Assembly: GCF_020382885.2 (NCBI RefSeq) | Contig: NC_058510.1 | Coordinates: forward strand, 2,616,001 to 2,680,000 | Source of the DNA: Scatophagus argus | Lineage: Eukaryota > Chordata > Actinopteri > Scatophagidae | Direction: 5' to 3' | DNA length: 64,000 nucleotides | Position numbers and translations under genes: made by a program | The notes under the pieces: generated by a model | What the model was told of the DNA's origin: nothing | The model's database searches: none | What the model saw: the letters and a program-made list of their open reading frames with translations, nothing else | In this document: positions 19,501 to 32,000 of the stretch, piece by piece | Position numbering within the stretch: the first letter of the stretch is position 1 | How the letters are laid out: every line of letters starts with the position of its first letter

Positions 19501-21569
19501 AACTGTGCTGTGTTCTGTGCTCTCTGTGCATCCTCCAGCTTTTACCCTGTTCCTCTCCATCTTCCTTCTCCTGAGATATTTAATTACACAAGCTTTGTCT
19601 CACTCTAAGGTGATTTAGATTAGATTGTTGTGTTTAAACCGTCTCACATTCTCCTGTCTAGTTCCTGGAAACTACGCTGAAGGAACGTGCCAAGCAGGGC
19701 TCCTTCCACGTGTCCCAGGCCATCCTCACGCCCAGGGTTAACACTGTGGCCAAGGGCCTGGTCTGGGGGCTACGCAGCTACCTGGTGGAAAGGTCAGTGA
19801 CTGTGTCGAGGTGTTTTCAGGATCCTGTGACTGAAGAGGGTGTGGTGGCATGTGGACGTACAGTACATGCGACCTGCTTTGAAACATGTTGAGGGTTTAG
19901 TAATCCAGCCCAAGTATATGTGCTCACACACCTTTGAACCTTGTTGTCAGCAGAGGGCAGTGCAGTAAATACTGCACATCTGTGCAGCACAGAGGCCTGC
20001 CAGCTTTTGACATGTCAGTGAAAAGGGAAAAGCCTCGTTTTCATACCAAAAGTGGTTATCATTCTTATTATTAAAATGGAAATAAGCTATTTTAATTAAA
20101 CATTTTAATGAAAAGTGATTCTTACAGTGTTCCTTTTGTATGTTTCACATCTGTCATATTTCTGTAACAGGTATCATCAGGAGGTGTTGAAACTTTACAT
20201 TTCTTTACACTTCAGATTTCAATCTTTGTGATATCTCTGTGGTTTTGTGTTTTGGCTTAAAAGATCTGGTTTTCCTGGCACAAAGATGGCTGAAAAATGT
20301 CCCGACCACCCTTTAAAACTGTTAAAGCATCAGCTTGAAGTGGTCCCAACCGGAGGTGTTGCACTTACAAATGCTGAAATTTCTCTCAAGCAGTGGTCTC
20401 TTGCTTGGCAGCCATTTCTGCCAAATACATTATGATACATATTGTACATATGTTGAATGTCCTCTATAAGGATGTGTTGTAGCAGCAAAATCAGTGTGGA
20501 TGAGTTTGTTGTGCTTTAACTACAACAGGTTGACTACCTATAGAAAGGCAAAATGGGTGTAAGAATGCATGTTTGTGCCTGGCTGCTCTCTTACTCTGTC
20601 ATTTCATTTCACTAAGGATTAGCTTTAATCCTCTTTATCCATTTCCAAACCATAGGGGATCAAACAGAAACACATTTCATCTCTCAGATAAGAGATTTTA
20701 TTTCCTAAGCAAGGTCTAAATTATTTGGAGAAACTTTAACAGCCATCTAACATGCTGAGCCTAAGATTGAAGTTGAAATGACGGCGGAAATCCTGACTTA
20801 GAGTACATACCCTCCGATGCTGGGCCATAAAACTCCTGAGCGGACGCTCTGGCGAGACAGGAGGTGGCCTAATTTTGCACTTCCTCGGAAGTGGGATTGT
20901 TTATCACCGCTGGTTAAACATTCTGACTTCCTGGTTTTGTTCTGCTGGCAGCTCAAGCATAGTGGAGAATTTCAGGCTGTTAGAAGTGATACAGCCATGG
21001 AGTCATGGCATATGTGTGTGTGTTTGTGCCTGTGTGTGTGTCCATGCCAAGAACCAAAAACAGAAAGAGTTTGAATCCAAAGCAATGATTTTCAGACAAT
21101 AGTGGCAGGGTAGTCTCTCACTGACAGACACGTCACTCCCTCTAACTTTTTTCCCATCGGGTCTGTTTTCTTCCACATTGCAGCACATCAGCATACTGTT
21201 TCTCAACAGCCTCTCATGAAATGTTGTAGACATTTAGCCAAAGAACAGCTGATTAGAGTTTGGCAATGTTTTAGCCATAACTATAAACCTTACAGAGACC
21301 TGGCACTAGAGATTTTGAGTGTGGTCAGGGAGTCAGTTTCACGTGAAATTCATGTGTTGGGATGTTCGTTTTGCTTTCTAATCCAAACTCTCTTTTGTTG
21401 TGGCTCTAGAAACCTGCCAACCATCATATCCTGGGTGGAGGCTCAGAGGCCCGGGGTAGACGGAGTCAACATCATCACCTCTGACTTTGTGGAGCTCACG
21501 GACTTTGCCAACATTGTCATCAAACTCAACAACCTGCTGCTGTCAGAGCAGGGCCACAAGCCAAGATGA
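16564..21569 (+). CDS. plcxd2: PLCXD2, PI-specific phospholipase C X-domain containing protein
   Basis: Exons are 16564-16666, 16852-16988, 17113-17232, 17737-17790, 17904-18059, 19145-19255, 19662-19792 and 21410-21569. All are GT-AG, phases agree, and the total is 323 aa. The fold is a single X-type PI-PLC barrel without PH, EF-hand, Y or C2 domains. The first catalytic His is H37 in PGSHDSF and the second is H114 in FIHGLFG. The GIRYFDLRVSSKPG strand lies at 91-104, followed by FLDFNHYYAMD, PAPWANT and SQAILTPRV. The RVSSKPG, HGLFG and FHVSQAILTPRV stretches point to PLCXD2 rather than PLCXD1 or PLCXD3, and the downstream phldb2 agrees with human 3q13 order. Human PLCXD proteins hydrolyse phosphoinositides in transfected cells; the physiological role is unclear. 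ATG 16564 is chosen because the conserved NADWM motif follows within 15 residues. Confidence 0.92.
19947..19960 (+). promoter_or_regulatory. CTCF-like core in a plcxd2 intron
   Basis: tcagcagagggcag at 19947-19960 differs at one position from the CCASYAGRGGGC core of CTCF sites. It is a motif match by eye only, and such cores also ride on dispersed repeats. Confidence 0.35.
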
Positions 21570-22442
21570 CACATGTTTGCCCAGCGGGACAAAGTGGTGG
21601 CGCAGGTTGGAAGTCGGATTGCAGGGTAGCAGTTCTTACATAACTCACCAGTCCGGGGAATTAGTTTCTAAAAACATACTGTGAAGTTAGTTTCAATAAT
21701 GATATATAACATAACATTAGTGACTTCTTCTCATCAACTGACAAGGTTTCATTTCTTCATTGAGTACACTTAAGCAGTGAGAAGCACAGGGACCCTGTAG
21801 GATGAAACCTTAGAGACACTGAAATGACGTAAAACCTTTAAACCGTGCAGGAACTCATTAACTAACTTTGGAACGTGAACAAAGTCCAAAAGAAGGAATG
21901 AAACTGGGGCTCAGGTCACAGACACCACAGCATTTTGTTTTTACCACAGTCATAAGTCATACAACAGTCTCATTTCTGGATTTCTTTCCCTCACATGCCC
22001 TTCTGTGGAACAACTGGGAATACATCACATCCTTACTGGCAATGCAGTACAGACTCACAGCTACGTGCCACCTCAACAATGGTCACATGACTCAGGGATT
22101 TAATGGTTTAAATACCTTGAATCTTACAAATCAGAGATTTTTTTATAAACCAGAATCACGTATTGCACTTCTTCTTTTGGCTTTTTGAAATACTGCAAGT
22201 GTAAGTATGTAGTCACAGCTTGTGTACATTGTAATGAAACATGGTCAGGAGAAATGTATGGTTTACACTCACACATCCAACAGAAAATGCTTGACATGGT
22301 GGCTGTAACATTTGTTTACATTGCATTTCAAACCCGTTAATAATTATAAACACTCGGCCTGTGAACTAAAGTTGCACTTTGTGTTTTTCCAGTAATTAAA
22401 TGACCATAACTGAAAAGTACAGGCTGTAGTATTTTTGTTTCT
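21570..22442 (+). other. plcxd2: plcxd2 3'UTR and flank
   Basis: AT-rich sequence follows the plcxd2 stop. I see no further exon. I find no perfect AATAAA close to the stop, so the 3' end of the main plcxd2 transcript is not fixed. Confidence 0.4.
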
Positions 22443-22458
22443 ATGTTAAGCAAAGTTG

Positions 22459-22800
22459 GGGTGGCACAGTGGTGCAGTGGTTAGCACTGTCGCCTCATAG
22501 CAAGAGGGTTCCAGGATTGAATCCCGGTCTGGGCCCTTCTGTGTGGAGTTTGCATGTTCTCCCTGTGCCTGCGTGGATTTTCTCCGGGTCCTCCAGTACT
22601 TCCTCCCACAATACCAAAAACATGCACATTAGGTTAATTAGCTACTCTGCAGTGGTGTGATGTGTGTGATAGTTGTCTGTTGGCCCTGCGATTGACTGGT
22701 GACCAGTCCAGGGTGAACCCCACCTCTCACCCGTAGTCAGCTGGGACAGACTCCAGCCCCCCCGCGACCCTGACGGATAAGCGGTATAGAAAATGGATGG
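22459..22800 (+). mobile_element. tRNA-like SINE with 16-bp target-site duplications
   Basis: The 342-bp element is flanked by identical 16-bp copies of atgttaagcaaagttg at 22443-22458 and 22801-22816, a clear retrotransposition footprint. The 5' part resembles a tRNA gene: gcagtggttagcact near 22474 as A box, and ccaggattgaatcccgg near 22511 as a degenerate B box. The 3' end finishes in GGATGG-type units. I recall the internal text (tgtggagtttgcatgttctc) as a very common dispersed fish repeat. The perfect duplication implies a fairly recent insertion. Confidence 0.85.
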
Positions 22801-22816
22801 ATGTTAAGCAAAGTTG

Positions 22817-23711
22817 TGTGTTATGAAGGAGGAGAGTCTGTGTCCCTGCGGACTTTTAGTTGGACCATCTAGTTCAACTAGAGATGCAAACAGTGGCTCC
22901 TCATAGGGGCAACTGCAGACACCTATAAATACACACACACACCTTTAAACGTTTACAGTATTTTTGCTCAGTATTTTTTCACTTCCATTGTTTAAGTAGA
23001 CATGCAGAAATAGAAATGATTTAAAAGTATGTAGGGATAATGCATACATGTAGAAGTACATTTACAGTACAATTTATGACCATGTCTAGCATATGTCAAG
23101 GTTCAATAAAACAGGCCGTACTACACGCATGCGGTGGTCGACTGAAATGGCTTGTGTGTATATCTGTGTGTGTATCCGCATCAGTGTGTGTTACTGTGTT
23201 TGTGACTGTGCCTTGTGGGCTCAGTGATTACTATGCATGACATAGACAGTCACCCTGCATTCCTGTGGTCAGAGGAGGGAAAGAGAGCAGAAGGAGTGAT
23301 TTACAAAGCAGGAGCAGAGAGGAAAGGAGGAGGAGAAAGTTCAGCGAGGATCATAGAAAATGGAGAATGCAGAGAAGTGTTATCTGCACAGCTGATCCCC
23401 CCCCCCACACACACACACACCTTCATCAGCAGCATCTAGCAGGAATGTAAGAATATTTTTGTTCATATCAGCTCAGCACTTCTTTTTTTTACTCCCTAAC
23501 TCAGTCGTGTGAAATTGCCCGTTCTATCCAGGCCACATTGTTGACATTGTTGAGTGTGGCCTCCAAACACACACACACACACACACACTTTAAGTACGTT
23601 AATTGTGGAGTAATTACACATACCACGGCAGGCAAGTGGGAGAACAGAGAGCAGCAGCACCAACTGACGGAGAGCATTCCTGTGTAGCTTGGATCAGTCC
23701 CTCTCTCTCTA

Positions 23712-23748
<37 letters not shown>

Positions 23749-23758
23749 CGCTCCACAG
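22817..23758. other. Spacer between plcxd2 and its alternative exon
   Basis: Apart from AC runs at about 23404-23420 and 23567-23589 and a C run near 23398, I see no gene. Reading frames here are made of simple repeats. Confidence 0.4.
23699..23745 (+). repeat. (CT)n microsatellite and polypyrimidine tract
   Basis: A nearly pure CT run lies directly before the CAG at 23756-23758. It doubles as an unusually strong polypyrimidine tract for the alternative exon that begins at 23759. Length variation here could change splicing strength; this is inference. Confidence 0.85.
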
Positions 23759-23825
23759 TATCCCTGCTGGCTTCCTGGGTTTCAGAGGAGAAGATGACAA
23801 CTCAAGCGTGCTCTTCCACATGTAA
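23759..23825 (+). CDS. plcxd2: Candidate alternative terminal exon of plcxd2
   Basis: A strong CT-rich tract and ACAG precede 23759. If joined to exon 19662-19792, which ends in phase 2, the frame continues for 21 codons (SIPAGFLGFRGEDDNSSVLF, then HM) and stops at TAA 23823-23825, skipping exon 21410-21569. The main human PLCXD2 isoform, as I remember it, also diverges at this same junction into a short unrelated tail. A GTAAGT donor overlaps the stop, so the 63-nt stretch 23759-23821 could instead be an internal exon with phase 2 at both ends. Confidence 0.4.
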
Positions 23826-24761
23826 GTAAAGTCATAAAGTCATGCAGCTGTGTTTGTGCCTGTCTGCATGTGTTTGCCAGCTAGGATTCTGTTATTCTGC
23901 AAACAAGTGTTGCCCAAAGTGGTGCAAACATCAATACACAGCAATCCCAAACTATTTTTGCTCCCACCACAGTGAAAGCAGATCTGCAGATACACTTGGT
24001 TTATCTGACCTTTCCAACCCGTCACATGTGATTTCTCTCCCCCTACATTCACCCCCTCCAGTGGGGACATTTTGCCGCATAAGTCGGAGGCGGACTTCAC
24101 TTGGCAAGCACAGACTGCAGTTTCCAGTCTTAAAAAACAAAACATGTTTTGATGTTCTGTTGGCAGTGATGTCGTCGCACTTAAGCTTTGGTTGCATGGT
24201 GTGTTTGTGTTTAAGATGCATCACCAATTTGGGAAATCAATTCTTGTCAGCTAAAAAGCAGTTAATGACTATTCTGCAAATACACCAGTGAGTAAAACAA
24301 GTTCATACCCCGTGTTAAATGATATCAGTGTCGACCAGCAAAACAAGATCCATTACACACAGATTAGAGTTCTCTTACAGACCATGATGACTACAGTACT
24401 GAAACAGCTGTGAAAACAAATGAGTCTGTATCTTATGATCATCTACTTCTGAAAGAATAGAGGCCTGAAGAAAAGACTTGACAAAGCATGTAGAGGCCCT
24501 GGACCAGACCACTGCAAACAGATCACAATGCACCTCGCTTAAGCCACAAGCAGCATCAGTAACATCCAATTATCTGACATTAAGATGTTATTAAAAACAT
24601 GTGGGTTGAATAGTTTTAGCCACTAAAGTCCTCAAAGTCCCACATCAATGGGACTCCCCCGACGTTAATTGAGCTGTCAGGCTTCAGAGACTCAGGTACA
24701 GTTTCAGTGGCTTTTTTGTACGTTAAAGTGCAGAAACTAAATTAGATTAAAAAGTTACAGC

Positions 24762-24904
24762 CAGTGGCGTAATGTAACTCAAGTACTTCACTTAAATAAA
24801 GGGAAAAATAAGTACTTAAGTAAGGTTTTAAATGCAGGATTTTTTACACTGTACCATTGCTACTTTTACTTAAGTAAGAGATCCGAGTACTTCTTCCACC
24901 ACTG
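24762..24904. mobile_element. Short hAT-like MITE
   Basis: The left end begins cagtggcgtaatgtaac and the right end closes with cttcttccaccactg. These are imperfect terminal inverted repeats of the CAGTGGTGG type. The interior contains the ACTCAAGTACTT / AAGTACTTAAGTAA motifs typical of an abundant fish repeat. At 143 bp it is an internally deleted nonautonomous copy. Confidence 0.65.
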
Positions 24905-25700
24905 CTTATGTCTATTAGATGTAAGATGCAGGATTTGTCGGAATGAAGCTGCGTCTCCATAACACAGAGCAGAATCCTTCTCCAAACAGCTCCAGAGTTC
25001 CTGCTCAGCCTCCTGGGATCACACGGGACTTGTGGAATTCGGTCGGGAATGCTGTCAAACATTCGGCCGACCCTCTCAAACCCACCGGCAGGGGATGATG
25101 TCACTGGGAAAGCTTAACAGCTCGCATGCTAGCAGGCAACCATGAAGGCTTAATAGCTTTGTAGCTCCTGGGAACACTTGACAAGGAAGAAAGTTAAAAG
25201 GAACTGCAAGACAATTTTCGGGGAGCCTTATCCTGATAACATTTAGCGGTTCCCTTTTAAAAGGCTTTTGGCTCCAAAGATGCATCTGTGGTGTTCAGTC
25301 GAGACCACACAGCATTTTGCCATATGGAACCGAAATTCAGAAATGTCCTTTGCCGATGAGCTCACTCCACTATATGTCTTTAATATGTGACATCTCCTTT
25401 TACAGTCCTGCCAAGTTTGAATATTTATCCACACAATAACTGAGAACAGACAGCTGGGTTTGTGATTCACATTCTGAGGTATGCACACTGATCCACCGTT
25501 TGTGAATCTGTGAGTTGTAAACCTTTATGGACTCTGTAGATGTTGACGTATCTCAGGTGTCATGGAGAGCTGAGGGGCAGCACAGAAAGTGGAGCAGGGC
25601 TGGGAGGCAAGAGTTCACTTCCTGTTTATCCATAAAGACCCTTGCGGTGCATAAGAGATAAGATAATCCTGCTGCCACAGATATGCATGTGTTTGCATGT

Positions 25701-25705
<5 letters not shown>

Positions 25706-25756
<51 letters not shown>
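25706..25756 (+). repeat. (TG)n microsatellite, about 25 units
   Basis: The longest uninterrupted dinucleotide run in the window, in the spacer between plcxd2 and phldb2. Such runs can form left-handed DNA and are highly variable in length. Confidence 0.97.
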
Positions 25757-25758
<2 letters not shown>

Positions 25759-26899
25759 ACAAACCCTCCTTGGCCTCAGTCTGAACCAGAGAACCAAACA
25801 CTATATTCATCATCTCCTGACCATAAGAACACATCACATTATGCACCTCAGCTGTGGTCAGTGGGCACAGCCTAAACAAAATTCTGCATGTCTTGTGTTG
25901 TACGATAGCTCTGTGTATCGCCTGTTGTCGTTTTGTGTAACCTCTGTTATGAACTGTGGCAAATGCATGAACCTCTGCCAAATAAAATTACCCAGGACAG
26001 AACTGCAGAAGACTGATGCATGACTGTACATGCAGCTGAGATTTTTCAGATGGTGCACATAACTGATGCAAAGAGCAGCCTGCCTCTGCTCACAGGAAGT
26101 TCACCACGCACAGGAGTAATTAGTTAGTTTGTGACTTTTTTTTTATTTGCATAAAGCACTACAACATATGTTTTTGTGGTGGCAACTGACATTTTGGAGA
26201 AAATATCTATTCTGACCTAAATTCAGGTTGGGTTTGTCTTGCACCTGCAGCCCTGAGGTGCACCATGGGGTATAATTACAGAATTAGTCTGTCGTGTAGC
26301 CATATAAAGGCCTTGTGTGATGGGATTAAAATCCGCATCAGTTTTCACTATAAATGTCCTTCCAGGACTTTTCTCTGTTTTTAAAGGCAATTGGAGAAAT
26401 CATAACTTGTTTTCTGGGGAAATTTGGGGTTTTTTTGTGTGTAATTTGTTTATGACAGAATAAAACCAGAACCAAACTGTGACCGTATTCTCCAATTCAC
26501 TGTCAAATCCCAATCCTGCTTTCTTTTAGACTTGGTCGTCATGTGCTCCTCATCTCCATAACGAGATGAAGGTGAGATGTGAACTCTCTGGCTCTCGTGT
26601 CCTGTGAAGGGAGACCAGTCTGCATTCCCGTTGTAATATCATTAGCTAAACACACTTCCTATCGTGGTTTCTTATCATTGCTGCCAATTAAGTGTGAAAG
26701 AATGCTTTCTTTTCTCTTTCTTTTCGTCGCGTCCTCCTCTTCTCTCTGCCAGCCTGAAGGCTTCTCTCTTTGAGCCGGTGGGAACAAGAGGTCAAGTGTA
26801 GGTGGTCGTTCACACCTGCACATCAGGCTCTGTGTTTGAGTGAGGGAGGGAGTAAAGGGGGAGAGACAGGGGGAGAGAGAGAGAGAGACTCCCTCCCCC

Positions 26900-27223
26900 T
26901 CCAGAGTCCACCTCCAGCTGCTGCTGCTGCATTCCTCCACACGTCGCAATTGGCTGCAGCCGCCGGCTCTTTACGTTTGTGTACGTTTGGAGGGTGTGTT
27001 GGTCCATGTGTGTGTGAGGGTGACAGAGGACTGAAGTCTTTCCTACAGACATTCAGAGGTTGCACAGGGGGGATGTATTCACGGACAAGACAGCGACTGT
27101 AATCCCACGGAGAAGTGGCAGAACATTTCCGGGAGTTTTGTCAGGCGACCGAGGTCTGGATTTTGGAGCAGTTTCGTCCTCCTCTGCGCGATGACAGAAG
27201 TGGTCAGTCCCGCTTCCGTCAGG
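26900..27223 (+). other. phldb2: Candidate noncoding first exon and promoter of phldb2
   Basis: This CpG-containing, GC-richer block ends at a strong donor (GTAAGT after 27223). A small ATG at 27191 would open a frame that stops soon after splicing to either downstream exon, so it acts at most as a uORF. The start near 26900 is a guess. Assignment to phldb2 rests on position and strand. Confidence 0.45.
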
Positions 27224-27647
27224 GTAAGTGCGTCAAATGTACTCCGGTCCACACGACCCACGACCCTGTTTCTCAGCTCATTGAAACTCTTTCACGGTGT
27301 TTCAGGGACTTCTTTGAGGTGTTTGTTTCTGGAATGAGCTGTTTAACGACAAACTAAATCTTATCCCGCTTTAATCCCGGATTTCGTTCTCAGCTGGTGA
27401 AGTGCAGGGAGTTTTTTTTATTTCTTTTTGGTCTGCGGATGTAAAATCTCCGGTAAACCCAAGAGAAAAGGAAAGGCAAATAGAAAAATAGAAAGGCAAA
27501 TGACTGCCGATGATCCAAAGAGGAAATATTTTAATGACATTGTAATATTTTATTAAATTTATGAATCGTTTGCCCTCTAAACTCTGACACTGTAGTGTAA
27601 ACATTATGGGTACAGCGATCACGACCAGTTACTCCGTCAACCCAACA

Positions 27648-27962
27648 CAGTGGTGGTAAGTGACCAGGTGCATTCACTCAAGTACTGTACTTATGTACAA
27701 ATTAGAGGTACTTGAGTAACCCACTTCCACTTTAAGCTGTTTTGTAGCTCTGCTCCACTGCAGTTCAGAGGGGGAAAGTCATAAGGCATAATAAATTCTG
27801 ACCATAATGAGTACTTCTACTTCTGATACTGTTAATATTCACATACTTTCAGCTCAGTTTTTTAGGTTTTGAATGTGGGACTTTTACTTGTAGTGAAGTA
27901 TTTTCAAGGTGTGTTTTTTGTCTACTTTTACTTAAACCATCTGAACACTTCCTCCACGGCCA
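27648..27962. mobile_element. hAT-like MITE in the phldb2 5' intron
   Basis: The left end cagtggtggtaagt pairs with the right end acttcctccacgg as imperfect terminal inverted repeats. The interior has the fish-repeat motifs ACTCAAGTACTGTACTT and TACTTTTACTT seen at 24762-24904. It is a longer relative of that copy. No clean 8-bp target duplication was found. Confidence 0.6.
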
Positions 27963-28967
27963 AACCATCAACACACCACTGAGTTTTAATGAGTGATGTC
28001 GTTTCAGTCGTATGTGGATCAGCTTTTCTGAGTTAACGTCTAAACTGAAGCTTGTGGATGTTTAGAGGGACACAGAATCTAAAGTCATCAGCATCAGACT
28101 GGGACTTTGTGTGCTGGCATGTGAGTGAGACCCAGCCTCGGCCTGCATGTGGAGCTGGCCCTGTCGGTTGTGTGGAAACAAGTTCTGCGGTGCATATTAT
28201 GGCATAGTGTTCAAGTGTAATTAATGGGTTGAATTAATAGGTTGTGGATTTGTCCAGCCGCAGCACTTTACCCAGAGAGCAATGCATCTGTGTCTTTTAG
28301 AATACTACCTCACCACAGAGAGTATTACTTTATTACGGCAATAACTGCAATCAGAATGCTAAGTTAACGTTAAAATCATTATTCCTGTCAAGCTGGCTGT
28401 GGCCATGATGTGGAAACCAGGAGGACACAGTTGATGTGAGGACACACCGCTGTCATCGGTCAGTTACCAGACTGAAAACATGAAGATGACACATAGCAAC
28501 CAGACTGCAGCACTTGATAAAACTCTTTTTTCCCCACTGTGCAGAGGGTCATTTTATTTCAGCCTCCCTTCCAGAGTCTGTTCTGTTTATGTGTTTGTTG
28601 TGCACGTCAGCTGGAAAAGGTAAAAGAAGAAGATGTTTTGGGCTGCATGGAGGTGTTGTCTGTCCCTCGAGAGTGGAATGCAGCAAGAATACGCAACACA
28701 CAGAGTTTTGAACAATGTGGACTTGAGGTGGAGGCTTGCATTGCAAGCTCTTTCCTTCATCTCTGGATTCTTCCTTCGTCCCTCCGTCTCCTACTCGCAC
28801 TCAAAGGGTCTCTCTTATTATCTCAAAGTCCGTCTTTCTGCTTTCCCTTTTTCTCTCCAGCTGTCACAGTTCAGTTCTCTCTGAAAGCAATGTTACCAAT
28901 ATGGGTTATATGTCCCTCTAACAAATCACTGTCCCTCCCCGTCTCTCTGTCATATCCGGCCCCTCAG

Positions 28968-29008
28968 AAACCTAAACATCAGTTGATCCCCTGCGTATGG
29001 CAGTGAAG
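28968..29008 (+). CDS. phldb2: Candidate first coding exon of phldb2
   Basis: A long pyrimidine tract and CAG precede 28968. The exon contains ATG at 28997 (codons M A V K) and ends at a GT donor after 29008 in phase 0. It joins in frame to the exon 33876-33932, giving MAVKDSEMMFQPESD. If it is not used, translation starts at ATG 33885, inside the next exon. The ATG is followed by G, a favourable context. Confidence 0.45.
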
Positions 29009-32000
29009 GTAATCTGGGCTTTTCCAAAGACACACACCCTTTATCGAAATTCAGCTTAGATTTCCTCCTACTTTTAGTCAGCTGCAATAACAATTGACTT
29101 TATTTCCTGTAGCCATCTAGCTTTTCGGTAAATGAAAAAAAAAGAGACGAGGAGCGTGAGAGAGCTGGAGAACAATGCTGGTGGATGTTTGTTGTGTTTC
29201 TGCAAGGGTTTCAAGGTCAGGTTGTGTTAATCAGCTTTTAGTTTTCGCAAAAAAACACACACGCATGAAAATGTTGGCATCCAGTGTGTGCATGCATAAG
29301 ACATTTCTCAAGCTAATTAAAGTTCTGTCAAAGACGCTACTGCACACAAAACACAGTGCAGTGAAGAGGAGGGAGGAAGACGACCCCAGAGGGACGCAAG
29401 GAGACGGACTCCATATTAAACAGCATCTGTGATACAATGCTGGCTTTGTCAGGTGGGAGGAGGAAAGGCTAATGCTGGAATGCAAGGGGAGGGGATGTTA
29501 GAGAGAGAGACAGAGGGATGGAGAAAGAGGGAGACAAAGACAGAGAGGAGAAGAAGAATCAGACAAAAGAGAAGAGAGATATGACAGGTGAGCCAGGTCA
29601 AGAGTGTGAAAGAGGAAACCAGGTGGGGAGGGGGGGACGGGGGGGTGTTGCAAATAATATACAGGTAATACTAACACATAGGTGGACAGAGGTGAGAAGG
29701 AAGAAGAAGGCGTTGTACCTTTATGTTACTAGACTCAGCTAACAACTCTAAGATACCCACAATATCTTGAATGATCAAATATTTCAAGTGACGGAATTCA
29801 GTATGCACAGTTACAGACCAAAATGTTTAATTATTTGATTATTATTTAATCTAAAAACAGCCATATTTCGGATTTAGCCAGAGTTTTGTAGTACAAAAGC
29901 AGGCACATGCAACGACTCAACCATTCCAACTAGTGCACTAAAAACATCTGCTCTAAATCAGCGACATTAGCGACAGCTGGATTGTCCTGAGATGTGGTTA
30001 TGAGAAACAGACAGAAACAATAATGCAGATGGTAACTGAACCAGAGAGAAAGACAAAACAGATGCACAGGAAACACAAAAAGAGAAGAGACTCAACAGAG
30101 GGATGAAAGCGGAGGGTGAAGACAACAAAAGGATGAGACGAAACAGCCTGAGAGTGCAGGACGCGTTCTTCTACTTTTATGGGTACTTTCTTCCATCTTC
30201 CATCACTCTCTCTTCTCCCGTCACCCGATATTTCTCTGTCCTTCTCTCTGGCTCCGTCTCTGTATCCAGATGCAGGGCAAATTTTGGGGAGACTCAGCTG
30301 TTCTGCAGATGGGATCAAAGAGAGGAATCGTCCGTGTGCACTTACTTCCCTCTTCTCGTGTCCTTGTGATTTTAAAAACGCTGTGTTTTAAGATGTTTTA
30401 GCTCGTCTTCGGTTATTTAAAATGCTAGTTCAGGTTTAGCACACCAGGTTTCAGAATAAAGTTAGTATCAAAAGTAGGTCAGGGCTGCATGTTTAAGATA
30501 TTTTCCCACTGGTCAACCTTCCCATAAATGGAAAGAATTACCTTTGGAAACCCTCCCAGTCTTTCACATCATTCCATTCCAGGAGTTAGTTTGTGCTGGA
30601 AGTTTACTTTCCCTCAGTTTGCCTCATATGTTACTTCTTGATCACCTGTATGTCCCAGACTACTTTGTCACAGAAAATATCCTGACAAAATAGGGACAGA
30701 GAGTTCAGAGTTGTATCTCGTTTTTAATTTTTTCAAGGATCATGTACAATCATCAGTGGTCTATTCTGTGTTTAATGTACTATTCATTTTATCTGTAACA
30801 GCTTTTCTATAATAGCATAATCTCAAAAATGAAAAAATAAACCTAACATCGGCATCATTCCGACTGCTTTTGACAATCACGTACTACAACGGATGGTTGG
30901 ATGGAAATGTTAGTACGGACTGGAGCAATGATGTACCTCAGGTACAGGCACTCAGGGCGGGTAGCTTTCAGTACGTTTATCAAATATTTTAAAAAATATT
31001 GAAACAGCTACTTGTTGCCAGTGAGCTGAAAGATTCTAAGAGCTGTAGAGCTGAGTGATAATTCTTTCTGGGTAAATGCAGCAAGTAATTCCTTTCATAT
31101 TATACAGTCATTTCATCTTAAATCAGTATTAAGATATTGATTAGAGTAGTTTTAAAGGCAAGGAAAATAACAGTAAAGGCCTTCCCAAGTACATCATAAA
31201 GCTTCTCTTAACCTGTAAACCTACCAGTAGACGAGAGACTCTGATAGCATCGGCTTTGGTGTTTAGAGATTGTGGAGACCAGTCAGGATACCAAAGATGA
31301 AATCTGAAGCCTAGAATAAGGAGGTGGGGGTTGACACACTTCACCGCTCTGCTTAAACTAGAGCACAACAAGACTTGCCTTGACCTGCCCAGACTGGAGC
31401 TCACCTGGTGACAGGGGGGCTGAGGGGGAAAGCAAAGGGCAGCAGAGAGACGCTGACGAGGAACGACGAGTAAATGAAAGTGAACTTTGTGTGTATATGT
31501 TATGGTGGAAGGAGCTGGGAAAGCACATACAGGAAGGAAGAAGGAGGAGGAAGTATACAAAGAAGAGAATAGTCTTGTCCTTAGAATCAAAATAGTCTCT
31601 CTCAACTTTGAAAATTTTCTTTGACCTCCATTGCAGTCCAGCTGATGTTGCCATCATACACCGTGTGTTTGCTTTGTCTACACCAGAGCTGAAAAAAATC
31701 AATGGAATGTGGGGCCTTCTATCTTCAAGTGATAACAAAAAGAGCTGATGTGTGACCTTATTTGTGGATGTTTGTCAATGCATAAGGGTTACAAAGGTTG
31801 AAGAATAGCAGCTCTGTGTGTGTGCGTGTGTGTTCGTGGTTCTGTTACCTACTGGAGTCATTTTCTGGCACAAACAACTTTGTTGGAATCCCACTGCGGC
31901 CAAACTTCATTTCTGAAGTCCTGGTTAGGGTTGGGAGTTTAAGGTGAGAAGTGGATTGGTTCAGGTTAGGGTTAGGGTTTGGGTTTGTGGCTGAAATGTC

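Larger units (their letters stand above)
23826..26850. other. Intergenic or intronic spacer before phldb2
   Basis: No exon of a known family is visible. It holds a hAT-like MITE (24762-24904) and a long GT run (25706-25756). Confidence 0.45.

Noticed and set aside
22474-22530. tRNA gene
   Set aside because: The A-box and B-box-like text belongs to the SINE head; no cloverleaf with an anticodon stem can be drawn.
25553-26023. Open frames on both strands made of poly-His/Thr or poly-Cys/Val
   Set aside because: They are translations of the (TG)n microsatellite.
26770-27102. 110-codon plus-strand frame over the putative phldb2 first exon
   Set aside because: Low-complexity, purine-rich and without conserved motifs; better explained as promoter and 5'UTR.
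31965-31980. TTAGGGTTAGGG patch suggesting an interstitial telomere
   Set aside because: Only two exact units, embedded in GT-rich repeat-like sequence; too short for a telomeric relic.
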